Made by a program: the position numbers and the translations under genes
Notes under the pieces: generated by a model
What the model was told of the DNA's origin: nothing
Database searches by the model: none
Seen by the model: the letters and a program-made list of their open reading frames with translations, nothing else
Shown: one piece after another, positions 1 to 7,181 of the stretch
Layout: each line of letters opens with the position of its first letter
Position numbering within the stretch: position 1 is the stretch's first letter
Source: Coprococcus sp.
GTDB lineage: Bacteria > Bacillota > Clostridia > Lachnospirales > Lachnospiraceae
Length of the DNA: 64,000 nt
Reading direction: 5' to 3'
Assembly: GCA_017935345.1 (NCBI GenBank)
Contig: JAGBHU010000046.1
Location: 27,334-91,333, forward strand

Positions 1-425
1 CCTTTTACCATCAACTTAACTGTATTATCGAAATCGAAATTCTCTATAATATCTTTCACATTATCAGAAAATCCTTGCAGATATTCTTCAAAATTATCCT
101 CTATATTATCTGGGTCAGCAATCAATTTGGCAAAATCAAAATTGCTTGTATTATAAAAATCTCGTTTTGCGACTGTACGAAGAATACCATCACGGGCAGC
201 GCCTTCCACATGCTGTTCATCAAGCTTCTTTGCCATCTCTACTACAGCATCCTTGGTTTCTTTTAATGCATCATCAAAGCGTTTCAAAACCGTCATAGGC
301 AAAATAACTTTGCCATATTCGTGTGGCTTGAATAAGCCTACCAGATGTGTTGCTATTTCCCAAATCAGATTGGCTTTCGCCTGTATATTTGCGTTAGTCT
401 GCTTTTGCAGTTCATTCATTGACAT
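1..425 (-). CDS. hsdM: Type I restriction-modification methylase subunit, N-terminal part (cut by window edge)
   Basis: The minus strand encodes about 141 residues from an ATG at 425 to the left edge. The start MSMNELQ is followed by LIWEIATHLVG, PHEYGKVILPMTVLKRFDD and a YNTSNFDF stretch. This is the conserved N-terminal helical domain of HsdM (HsdM_N), which precedes the N6-adenine methylase domain. GGAGGAG lies nine bases before the ATG. In a type I system HsdM methylates adenine in complex with the specificity subunit. The catalytic domain and any hsdS or hsdR lie outside the window. It is third in a minus-strand cassette after a 581-codon methylase ORF and a 29-codon ORF. The family call is firm; activity cannot be judged from this fragment. 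Confidence 0.9.
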   Translation of the reverse strand, partial: MSMNELQKQTNANIQAKANLIWEIATHLVGLFKPHEYGKVILPMTVLKRFDDALKETKDAVVEMAKKLDEQHVEGAARDGILRTVAKRDFYNTSNFDFAKLIADPDNIEDNFEEYLQGFSDNVKDIIENFDFDNTVKLMVK

Positions 426-443
426 ATTATCAGTCTCCTCCAT

Positions 444-533
444 TTATTTAATATCTTCTGGTACATATACGCATTTCAACACTGACATAATCTCATCCTC
501 TAATACCGAGAGTTCCTCAATAGTTAATACCAT
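444..533 (-). CDS. Small 29-residue ORF between two methylase genes
   Basis: A 29-codon frame (start MVLTIEEL, end VYVPEDIK) begins at an ATG preceded by GAGGAGG and ends 18 bases before the hsdM ATG. It starts just downstream of the previous gene's last codons, so it sits in a tightly packed operon. The product would be acidic and probably helical. No family is recognised. The good ribosome site and operon position argue for translation; the short length argues for caution. It could be a small modulator of the methylases or a translational coupling leader. Confidence 0.45.
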   Translation of the reverse strand: MVLTIEELSVLEDEIMSVLKCVYVPEDIK

Positions 534-534
534 C

Positions 535-2250
535 CTATCCCTCCTCGTATATAGACTTCAATTCTGCTGTTGCTCTTGCAAGCTTATGTTTTAAAATCTT
601 TACTTCATCCATCTTAGCCAAGTATTTTTCAGCCACCTCATTTTGTACAGATATATCCGGACAAGGTATCATAATCTTTTTCAACCCATCTACCGGAATA
701 TTCGGTAATGTAGCCCCTACTGTAACACGGGATAAAGCAATCGTCCCATTCTCGCTTTCCAAGTACGCTTTTATAAAGTAAGGATTTACTTTTGTTTCAT
801 CCAATTCAATCACATAAAGATTTCCGTTAGCCAAAATCTTTCTTCCTTCCTCAACTGAGGCTACTGCGATTTTAACTGGAGCTCCATTCTTTGAAATAAC
901 AAGACTATTATTCTTTATACAGTACTTCTCCATTTTCTTATCCATTGATTTGAGAAACGGAAGTTCATCACTAATAATTCCATCCTGAATATTAGCAAGC
1001 ATCAGATATTGATAATCTGTAGGTTCTTCTGAAACCATTTCATCAAGCTCATTAGCTTTTACCTGTGCGCCTCTTGTTACATTTACAATCAAATCTTCAA
1101 AAGGAACACCATCTTCAACTTCAATCTCAACCTCCAAAAAGCGAGAAGGGTTAATCGCATAATCCTGTTCTTGAATTTCTTCGATAGTAACGCTCTTTGC
1201 ATTATCTGTATCTTCATTAAACATATTTACGATGCTTTCAATCGCTTCATCAGATAACAGATTTTGTCTCCTACCGACTGCTGCCATTGCACTGGCATCA
1301 ATCATTCGGATAGATTTATTCCCTTTGCTTAACACAAGCAGTGATGTAGGTATTGAAGTAGATGTATACAAATTGCCAGGCAGTGAGATGACAGCTTCAA
1401 TCCACCCAAACCTTACAAACTTCTCACGGATACTTTTACTAATTCCTCCATTCCATGTTGTTCCGTTAGTTGTTACAACTACTGCTTTTCCATCCTCTTC
1501 CAAATGCTTCATAACATTCAAAATAAAAAGCCAATCAGCATTTGCAACTTTCTTGATTTCCGGAATAACTGATTCGAATTCCTGCATCTTTTCTTTTCCA
1601 AGATTAAACACTTTCATGCTCCATGGATAGTCACAGAAAATCTTATCAAATTTCTTTGCAGCACTCATTTCCAAAACATTTCCCTGCTCAATAATAACTT
1701 GTTCTGAAATAAGCTGTAATCTTATAGTTGAAATCTCCTTGCAATGTGTATTTATCTCAATTCCATAATACGTTGAATCAGGCGAAGTCTCTATTGCTTC
1801 CATAAGAAAATTACCGGTTCCACTGCAAAAATCTGCAACATTATCATTCTCAATATTTAAAATTCTTGTGGCAAGTTTCGCTACACTATCCGGTGTTTCC
1901 ATCTCTGCACCATATCTTCCGTTTGAAGTAGGCATCCATAACAAGGTTGCTACCAAAGTTTCTGTTGTATAGGAAACACCTAAATCAATCGCTACAGACC
2001 AAGCATCTTTAACAGCTTCTCTTACAAATAATGCCTGCTCCACAGGTAATTCTTTATCTACATATTCGATAAGCTCTTCTACATTCTCAATTCCATTATC
2101 AGCTACCAAATATGCCAAATATGCCATTCCAAACAATTGAGTCGGCATCAATGTGTTGCTGCCTTTCATTCTGGCTGCTATATCATAAGTTACTTTTTCG
2201 ACACTTGCAAATTCTTCTTCTCTGAGTTCTTCTAAAGTGATATTTAACAT
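535..2250 (-). CDS. N6-adenine DNA methylase fused to an S-like target-recognition region, with atypical catalytic motif
   Basis: From the ATG at 2250, which has AAAGGAGG just before it, the product is about 571 residues; further upstream starts lack a ribosome site. Residues roughly 130-340 form an HsdM/N6_Mtase domain with SAM motif I VADFCSGTGNFL. Motif IV reads CDYPWS rather than the usual NPPF/Y, so the second position is Tyr instead of Pro. The last 200 residues (TRGAQVKANE..., VGATLPNIPVDGLKKIMIPCP) resemble half of an HsdS subunit, with a C-terminal helix. This suggests a fused M-S protein, either a functional methylase with a variant pocket or a degenerate, perhaps regulatory, one. 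It is the first gene of the cassette and is controlled by a promoter embedded in three palindromes. Confidence 0.85.
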   Translation of the reverse strand: MLNITLEELREEEFASVEKVTYDIAARMKGSNTLMPTQLFGMAYLAYLVADNGIENVEELIEYVDKELPVEQALFVREAVKDAWSVAIDLGVSYTTETLVATLLWMPTSNGRYGAEMETPDSVAKLATRILNIENDNVADFCSGTGNFLMEAIETSPDSTYYGIEINTHCKEISTIRLQLISEQVIIEQGNVLEMSAAKKFDKIFCDYPWSMKVFNLGKEKMQEFESVIPEIKKVANADWLFILNVMKHLEEDGKAVVVTTNGTTWNGGISKSIREKFVRFGWIEAVISLPGNLYTSTSIPTSLLVLSKGNKSIRMIDASAMAAVGRRQNLLSDEAIESIVNMFNEDTDNAKSVTIEEIQEQDYAINPSRFLEVEIEVEDGVPFEDLIVNVTRGAQVKANELDEMVSEEPTDYQYLMLANIQDGIISDELPFLKSMDKKMEKYCIKNNSLVISKNGAPVKIAVASVEEGRKILANGNLYVIELDETKVNPYFIKAYLESENGTIALSRVTVGATLPNIPVDGLKKIMIPCPDISVQNEVAEKYLAKMDEVKILKHKLARATAELKSIYEEG

Positions 2251-2261
2251 ATTTGACCTCC

Positions 2262-2352
2262 TTTGGTTTTTTATAACCAAATCTTTATGTATGTACTATA
2301 CCACCTCTCCTTTTGGTTGTCAATAACCAAATTTAGGTTTTTTATAACCAAA
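2262..2352 (-). promoter_or_regulatory. Promoter with three 20-bp palindromes in front of the methylase cassette
   Basis: On the minus strand TTGACA (2318-2323), a 17-bp spacer and TATAGT (2295-2300) form a near-consensus promoter. Three copies of the palindrome TTTGGTT-N6-AACCAAA occur at 2262-2281, 2312-2331 and 2333-2352; the last has one mismatch. The middle copy covers the -35 box. The first lies in the 5' leader, directly before the GGAGG ribosome site. Centres are 50 and 21 bp apart. The arrangement suggests repression by a dimer binding cooperatively. The regulator is not identified here. Confidence 0.8.
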
Positions 2353-2379
2353 TTAATTCTTATAACTTATATAGACTTT

Positions 2380-2466
2380 TCAAATTTCGGTTCCTATTTT
2401 ACTTAAATATCTCGAAGGTATAAATTCTCTTGCATATGACAATTCAGGTGCTACAGCATCTACCAT
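2380..2466 (-). CDS. Possible 28-residue ORF between relaxase and methylase cassette
   Basis: An ATG at 2466, with GGAAGGAG nine bases upstream, opens a 28-codon frame (MVDAVAPELS... to SKIGTEI). The reading remains open upstream of the ATG past the relaxase stop, so this could also be the tail of an older, truncated gene at the cargo junction. No family is recognised. Confidence 0.25.
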   Translation of the reverse strand: MVDAVAPELSYAREFIPSRYLSKIGTEI

Positions 2467-2485
2467 AGCACCCAACTCCTTCCCC

Positions 2486-4552
2486 TCACCGATTATTCCT
2501 GTTATTCTTAGACTTCTTTTCTCGCATTCCTTCCTCATAAATCTTATCAAACATCTCATACCGTTCCTGATGTGTCATATCAACACCCAGCTTATCAAGC
2601 ACCTGATTAAACATTCTAATCCCGGCAAAGTACTCCATGTCTCCAAAATCAAATGCTTCGGATAACACATCAACCGGATACTCTGCAAACCTCTCTGCAT
2701 CAATCCCCATCATATCCATCTTTTCTATTATCTGTTCCATTTGCTCTTGGAGAAGCTCTTCTGCCTTCTGTTTCTCATAATAATCGGTTAAAAGTTTTGC
2801 TTCCTCATAGACCGAATCAAAATCTGTACTTAGCCCCACAGAATTAAAATAATCCTTCACCATCTCGAAAGCAGAATCTGTTCCCTTGGTATCAAACGGA
2901 TAACAGCAAACCTTTTCAGCCACGCTCATCCTCATATAAGCTTCTTTATCAGATGGCAGCTTCACAACTTCATCCTCTCGGACATCAACCTTTACAAAGT
3001 CAGATTTCGCATTTGCAGGCGTTGATATCACTTCATCCGACACCGTATCAAGCATCTCAACATCCGAAACAATAATTCCATCCTTACACACCATCTCTTC
3101 CTCAACATCCCTTGTTTCAGCCACCTGCTTGAATGCCATTTCTGTAACCACTTCATTCTCCGATACCATAATTACATCCGCTTTCAGTATCTCATCCAAA
3201 GCAGTTTCCCCAACTTCTGCAACCTCCTGTACCCGATATGGATTTTCCGGCACTTCGTCTTGCTCAACCTCTGCCAAATCCACCATATCATCCACAGGTA
3301 TCTTATACTCCAATTCAGCTTCTGCCAGACTTCCATCCCTTTCCAGACACCGCTCCACTGCTTTCAGTTTCCTACGGTTCTCCTTCTTCTGGAATTTAAT
3401 CTGTTCCAGCTTTTCATGGTATTCCGGTTCAGATGCCTCAAAGGCCGCCACATCTTCTTCCGTCTTACATGCCCGCTTCTGCTTTCCGTGCTCCTTATAC
3501 AAGTCCTGCTGTACCTTACAGAGTTCCTCATCCACCCGCTGCAGCCGCTGCTTCAATCGGAACAATTCCACATACGACTTCACATCATACTTGACCACCA
3601 CCAGATACTCTTCCTGCAGCTCATGCATTTTCCGTATCTGCTCATACAGATAAGCGGATTTATAAGTAAATCGCTTATTCTCTACCAGCCGCAGGCGATA
3701 CATTCTTGCATAGCACTTTCTCTGGTATGGAGTAAGCACGGCTTTTCTTACCGGAAGCAATGATGCAGTTCGATTGACCGGAGTTGTAAGACTTGCATCT
3801 CCGTATTTGAACATAGCTTCCAAGCTCTCTCTGCTCAAATCTTCTGATATGGTATCCAGTCTCTTAAACCGCTTCATTCCCGGAACCTTTACTGCGATAT
3901 GCTTGCCCTGCTTCACCTCGAACCCTAGCTTTTCCAGAAGAAAAATGAAATGCTCCATGCTTTCTGCACTGATGGCACAAAACATGACGTCCTGCCTGAT
4001 CCATTCCGAAAATGTCTTTTCACGCTCCCACTGTGGTCTTGACATATTCGTAGGCTCCTTGCTGTATTCAGCAGGAGTAATATGAAGTCCGTATTCTTCA
4101 CAGAGTTTGTTGGTAATGGGCTGGAATTTGTATTTCCAGTCACCGTCCCGACACTGAAACTTATATCCGGTCACCATATTTACACTGTTGATTACGATGT
4201 GGGCATGCAGGTGTTCCCTGTCCGTATGGACAGCCACCACCGCCTCATATTCCCCACAAAATGCCTCTTTGGCAAACCGCATTGCTATGTCATACATCAT
4301 CTCCGGTGTTCCTTCGCCCGGTTTTAAGGATATGACGAAATGATATCCCTGCCTTCCGCCGGTCTTACCAAACATCTGCTTGGTTGCCTTCATCTGCTGA
4401 TAAGCCATATCCAGCAGGCAGTTAATACCGCCCGCCAGATTGGCTGTGCCAAGTTTTTTCGGCTGTAAAATATAGTTGATGGAATGCTCCAGATGAATGT
4501 CTATGCGAGCCTTACTGCTTGCTTTCATATGCATCATCTTGGTTATTGCCAC
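2486..4552 (-). CDS. Relaxase / mobilization nuclease (VirD2-type)
   Basis: The 688-residue product has the relaxase domain in residues 1-250: an N-terminal HSINYILQPKK stretch with a candidate catalytic Tyr, YHFVISLKPGE, and the metal-binding motif HTDREHLHAHIVIN. The rest is charged and largely coiled-coil, typical of the accessory C-terminus of PF03432 relaxases. Such enzymes nick oriT and lead the DNA strand into a recipient. The likely start is a GTG at 4552, with GGAGG about ten bases upstream, overlapping the end of the MobC-like gene, which implies coupling. No coupling protein or type IV secretion gene is present here, so the element is probably mobilizable and relies on other conjugation machinery. 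Confidence 0.92.
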   Translation of the reverse strand: MAITKMMHMKASSKARIDIHLEHSINYILQPKKLGTANLAGGINCLLDMAYQQMKATKQMFGKTGGRQGYHFVISLKPGEGTPEMMYDIAMRFAKEAFCGEYEAVVAVHTDREHLHAHIVINSVNMVTGYKFQCRDGDWKYKFQPITNKLCEEYGLHITPAEYSKEPTNMSRPQWEREKTFSEWIRQDVMFCAISAESMEHFIFLLEKLGFEVKQGKHIAVKVPGMKRFKRLDTISEDLSRESLEAMFKYGDASLTTPVNRTASLLPVRKAVLTPYQRKCYARMYRLRLVENKRFTYKSAYLYEQIRKMHELQEEYLVVVKYDVKSYVELFRLKQRLQRVDEELCKVQQDLYKEHGKQKRACKTEEDVAAFEASEPEYHEKLEQIKFQKKENRRKLKAVERCLERDGSLAEAELEYKIPVDDMVDLAEVEQDEVPENPYRVQEVAEVGETALDEILKADVIMVSENEVVTEMAFKQVAETRDVEEEMVCKDGIIVSDVEMLDTVSDEVISTPANAKSDFVKVDVREDEVVKLPSDKEAYMRMSVAEKVCCYPFDTKGTDSAFEMVKDYFNSVGLSTDFDSVYEEAKLLTDYYEKQKAEELLQEQMEQIIEKMDMMGIDAERFAEYPVDVLSEAFDFGDMEYFAGIRMFNQVLDKLGVDMTHQERYEMFDKIYEEGMREKKSKNNRNNR

Positions 4553-4890
4553 CTGTTCACCACCTCCTGCAATAAATCTTTTATCTGTTCAATCAGATGA
4601 TTTCCCGTCCGCATGGTGCTGTCAAATACATATCCGCATCCGTTTGCGGTTCTCGTCATCTGATTGTAGTTGTTGCAAAGACCGGAAATCTGACTGATCA
4701 GATTCCGTCTGTCATAAGCAAGCCTTGTATCTACCCTGCCACCATGAACAATCAGATATCTCACATAATCTGATATTTTCATGTTGTTGGCTTTTGCATC
4801 ATACTCCGCCTGCTCCCGTTCCTCATCCGACAACCGGATGGTGAAATTCTTCCTTGGTTCTATCAATTGTCCTCTTCGTCCTATAAGCAA
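4543..4890 (-). CDS. MobC-like relaxosome accessory protein
   Basis: The 115-residue frame contains a ribbon-helix-helix-like segment (RKNFTIRLSDEEREQAEYDA, then MKISDYVRYLIVHGG) and a MobC-type C-terminus (LISQISGLCNNYNQMTR...LIEQIKDLL). MobC proteins bind oriT and help relaxase open the strand. The only start in this frame is a TTG at 4890, which abuts a purine-rich tract and has no spaced ribosome site. A well-placed ATG with AGGAAA lies at 4921 in another frame and reaches this frame only through a run of seven A. The functional N-terminus may therefore be extended by slippage, or the gene may carry a one-base insertion. It overlaps the relaxase gene by 10 bases. Confidence 0.82.
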   Translation of the reverse strand: MLIGRRGQLIEPRKNFTIRLSDEEREQAEYDAKANNMKISDYVRYLIVHGGRVDTRLAYDRRNLISQISGLCNNYNQMTRTANGCGYVFDSTMRTGNHLIEQIKDLLQEVVNRWQ

Positions 4891-4921
4891 TCCCTTCTTT
4901 CGTTTTTTTCTTATCCGTCAT

Positions 4922-5205
4922 CAGAAGTTTCCTTTCCCTGCCCGGTTTCTGAAACTTGTGCAGATAGAATTTGCCAGATACGTAAAACGCCATGCGTTTT
5001 ACAAAATCTGGTTAGGGAGACCAAAATCTCCCTAAAACCCTCTCAATATATGCCCCTTACGGGGCAGGTATCGGTAATACACTGTGTACTACATGATTTC
5101 TCCTGTATTACAACAGGTATTACCATAAAATAATCCGTATCACACCCGGTATTACTTTTCCGTTCTTTGTATTACCGGGTGTATTAACATCTCATGCCCT
5201 GCCTT
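4922..5205. other. Candidate oriT / relaxosome-binding intergenic region
   Basis: This gene-free stretch just upstream of mobC and relaxase holds several perfect inverted repeats: GTAAAACGC-CAT-GCGTTTTAC (4982-5002), TTAGGGAGA-N6-TCTCCCTAA (5012-5035) and GCCCC-TTAC-GGGGC (5052-5065). An interrupted repeat with arms near ACACCCGGTATTAC spans about 5142-5182. The octamer GTATTACC or its close variants occur five times in both orientations between 5073 and 5176. Hairpins plus short iterated sites next to mobC are typical of origins of transfer. No nick site can be fixed from sequence alone. Confidence 0.6.
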
Positions 5206-5664
5206 CTACAAATCTGACATAAAAGACATCGCATACGCCGATATGGTCTCGTCGAAATCTTCCGAATCTCCTTCAAAACATCCGACCGTTTCATCGTTCC
5301 CCTCCGGCATTATTGCTGTCATTCCATGCGGTATCGGTTTGTCTCTTTCAGACTGTATTCCGGCTATCTGTTCCACTTCTTCCTTAACAATAAGCTTCAC
5401 TGCATTGATAATCCGATCCGCTTCCCCAGTCATTGCATTTTGGATTACATCCATCCGGGTATTCATCTCAACAACAAGATGCTTCTCTCTCTCATCCTGC
5501 TTTATGCCATGAATCATTCTTATCATCGCACTTTTTATGCACTTGCTCTTATCTCCAAAACAGGCTTCTAAGGCATCTCCGGTCAAGAAATTCCAGATTT
5601 CCGTATCCTCTTCCCTGTTCAGATTCAGACGAAAGCTGATTGTCACACTGTCACCACGTACCAT
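5206..5664 (-). CDS. Hypothetical element protein with ribbon-helix-helix-like N-terminus
   Basis: The product has 152 residues. Its start, VTISFRLNLNREEDTEIWNFL, followed by KCIKSAMIRMIHG, resembles ParR-like or RHH DNA-binding domains in which a short strand (SFRLN) precedes two helices. The middle is helical and the C-terminus acidic. The ATG at 5664 is preceded by AAAGGAGG. It sits between the excisionase-like gene and the oriT-like region, so a role in plasmid-like partition or in the relaxosome is plausible but unproven. Confidence 0.6.
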   Translation of the reverse strand: MVRGDSVTISFRLNLNREEDTEIWNFLTGDALEACFGDKSKCIKSAMIRMIHGIKQDEREKHLVVEMNTRMDVIQNAMTGEADRIINAVKLIVKEEVEQIAGIQSERDKPIPHGMTAIMPEGNDETVGCFEGDSEDFDETISAYAMSFMSDL

Positions 5665-5726
5665 ACTGCCTCCTTTCCGGTAGATGCTGATGCAGCATCT
5701 ACTGATTATAAGTTTCTAATCCTTTC

Positions 5727-6005
5727 CTAATCGGATTGGACTTTTTCTTTTGCCTGATAGTTGCTCTCCTCGGCTACTTTACAGGCTTTTTGTGTCAGGT
5801 CATCTCCCGAATTGTAGTAATCTGCATATCCGTAAATCTTCTGCTCGAAGTATTTACGGGGACATTTCCCACGCATGGTGTAATACCCCATCGCATCCAG
5901 CTCGGCATTGTATGCCTTAATAACTGCATATGCTTTTGTCATACCTACTCCGAGAATCTGACTGACTTCCTTTGCATCGATAAATGCTTCCTTTGTAGTT
6001 ATCAT
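5727..6005 (-). CDS. Excisionase-like / HTH element protein
   Basis: This 92-residue protein begins MITTKEAFIDAKEVSQILGVGMTKAY, a winged-helix start seen in excisionase-like genes of Firmicute integrative elements, followed by YYTMRGKCPRKYFEQKIYGY. It would bind DNA near the element ends and bias the integrase toward excision, or act as a regulator. The start is preceded by AAAGGAGG. It diverges from the XRE gene and has its own near-consensus promoter (TTGACA 6126-6131, TATGAT 6103-6108, minus strand). Confidence 0.7.
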   Translation of the reverse strand: MITTKEAFIDAKEVSQILGVGMTKAYAVIKAYNAELDAMGYYTMRGKCPRKYFEQKIYGYADYYNSGDDLTQKACKVAEESNYQAKEKVQSD

Positions 6006-6082
6006 ACGACTCCTCCTTTCTGTTAAATTTGCATTCCCGATACGGATTAAAACCTTTTTCTAAATCATCCAAGTTTTAATCC

Positions 6083-6250
6083 GCACTTTTAGTTCGTGTT
6101 TAATCATAATACATCTTTCAAAATGTGTCAATAGATTTTTATAAAAATACGCACTTGCAATTCGTTTTTGCTTATGGTATAGTATTTTTAACATAATAAT
6201 TCAGTTGTTTTTCGATACGGATTTCGCATTTTTATGCAAAACACGAATCA
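6083..6250. promoter_or_regulatory. Divergent promoters and repeated operator between xis-like and XRE genes
   Basis: The minus promoter is TTGACA (6126-6131), 17 bp, TATGAT (6103-6108). The plus promoter is TTGCAA (6155-6160), 17 bp, TATAGT (6178-6183). The 15-bp motif GCACTT-NN-ARTTCGT occurs at 6083-6097 and 6151-6165; the second copy overlaps the plus -35. An inverted half-site, TTCGTGTTTTGC, lies on the minus strand near 6236-6247. This is a plausible lysogeny-style switch controlled by the adjacent XRE protein. Confidence 0.7.
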
Positions 6251-6291
6251 GAACAGCCGAGCAATATCAATTATAGAAGGAAGGTGAAGAT

Positions 6292-6972
6292 ATGGCGATG
6301 TCAGATGACCAGCGTTTTGCCATGTATACCGCAGAAGAAATCGGTAATGCAATTAAGAAACGCCGCAGACAGTTGAAGATAACGCAGAAGGAATTTGCCC
6401 AAAGACTTGATAAGTCGGAACGTACCATTCAAAAGTACGAGTCCGGAGAAATCACCATGAAGATTGATTTAATCAAGCAGATAGCTGATGAACTGGATAT
6501 TCCATGGCAGGAACTGTTAGAAGCCAAAGCAGATAAGATAGGCATTATGGCTGTAGAGGATAATACCCCGGCTTATCGCTTCCATACATTATCCGATGTG
6601 ATTAAAGCATTATTTACCATAACAGAAATTAAAGATATTTCCTTCCGGCTCTCCTGTGCCAAACCGCCTGAAAGTCCGGAATGGACTTCCGCACTTATGG
6701 TTGATGGCAAAGGAAACGGAACCTATAACGCAGACTTCTGTCTCTTTATGGAAAACTGGATGAATAAGCTTGCCGCTCTGCAAAGCGGCTCCATCAGTCA
6801 GGAACAATTTGATACATGGAAGAGAGAAACTTTGGAATACTACTCCGACAGCTTTTTCTCCGATTTCACTTCACAGATAGCCAAGGACAGAAAAGCCAAA
6901 GGGTCGAAAAAGAAATCTGGTATATCAAGCATTCAGATTGTTTCAACTCTTGAAGAAGAGACCAATGAATAG
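6292..6972 (+). CDS. XRE-family transcriptional regulator of the element
   Basis: The protein has 226 residues. Residues 15-75 form a classical XRE helix-turn-helix (IGNAIKKRRRQLKITQKEFAQRLDKSERTIQKYESGEITM). The remaining 150 residues are an uncharacterised C-terminal region that ends in a basic stretch (KDRKAKGSKKKS). The start at 6292 follows AAGGAAGGTGA. It is transcribed toward the integrase and diverges from the excisionase-like gene. By analogy with other integrative elements it probably represses excision or transfer genes and itself, using the repeated sites upstream. Confidence 0.85.
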   Translation: MAMSDDQRFAMYTAEEIGNAIKKRRRQLKITQKEFAQRLDKSERTIQKYESGEITMKIDLIKQIADELDIPWQELLEAKADKIGIMAVEDNTPAYRFHTLSDVIKALFTITEIKDISFRLSCAKPPESPEWTSALMVDGKGNGTYNADFCLFMENWMNKLAALQSGSISQEQFDTWKRETLEYYSDSFFSDFTSQIAKDRKAKGSKKKSGISSIQIVSTLEEETNE

Positions 6973-7039
6973 CGAATAAAAAAATCGGCACCAGACCTTC
7001 TGCAAAAGGAATGATACCGAAATTTTATAAGTGATTCAA

Positions 7040-7091
7040 CCAAAAGGCTTTATAATCACCCTAGACAAGTAGATTATATCATAGCCTTTGG
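7040..7091. repeat. Imperfect inverted repeat upstream of integrase
   Basis: CCAAAAGGCT at 7040 pairs imperfectly with AGCCTTTGG ending at 7091, with additional pairing inside (TATAATC with GATTATA). A second short dyad, CCGCA-GCA-TGCGG, lies at 7138-7150 just before the integrase ribosome site. The first could be a terminator for the XRE gene or a protein-binding site; the second may affect translation of the integrase. Confidence 0.45.
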
Positions 7092-7181
7092 AAAAATGCA
7101 CTTAAAACTTGGATTTTCAAGTCCGGTGCGATACATACCGCAGCATGCGGATTACACATTTTAACAAAGGAGATGATGTTT

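Noticed and set aside
1232..1630. 132-codon plus-strand frame opposite the methylase
   Set aside because: It is the antisense shadow of conserved methylase motifs.
3129..3763. Two long plus-strand open frames opposite the relaxase gene
   Set aside because: They are Ser/Cys- and Leu/His-rich, antisense to a clear relaxase gene, and have no ribosome site.
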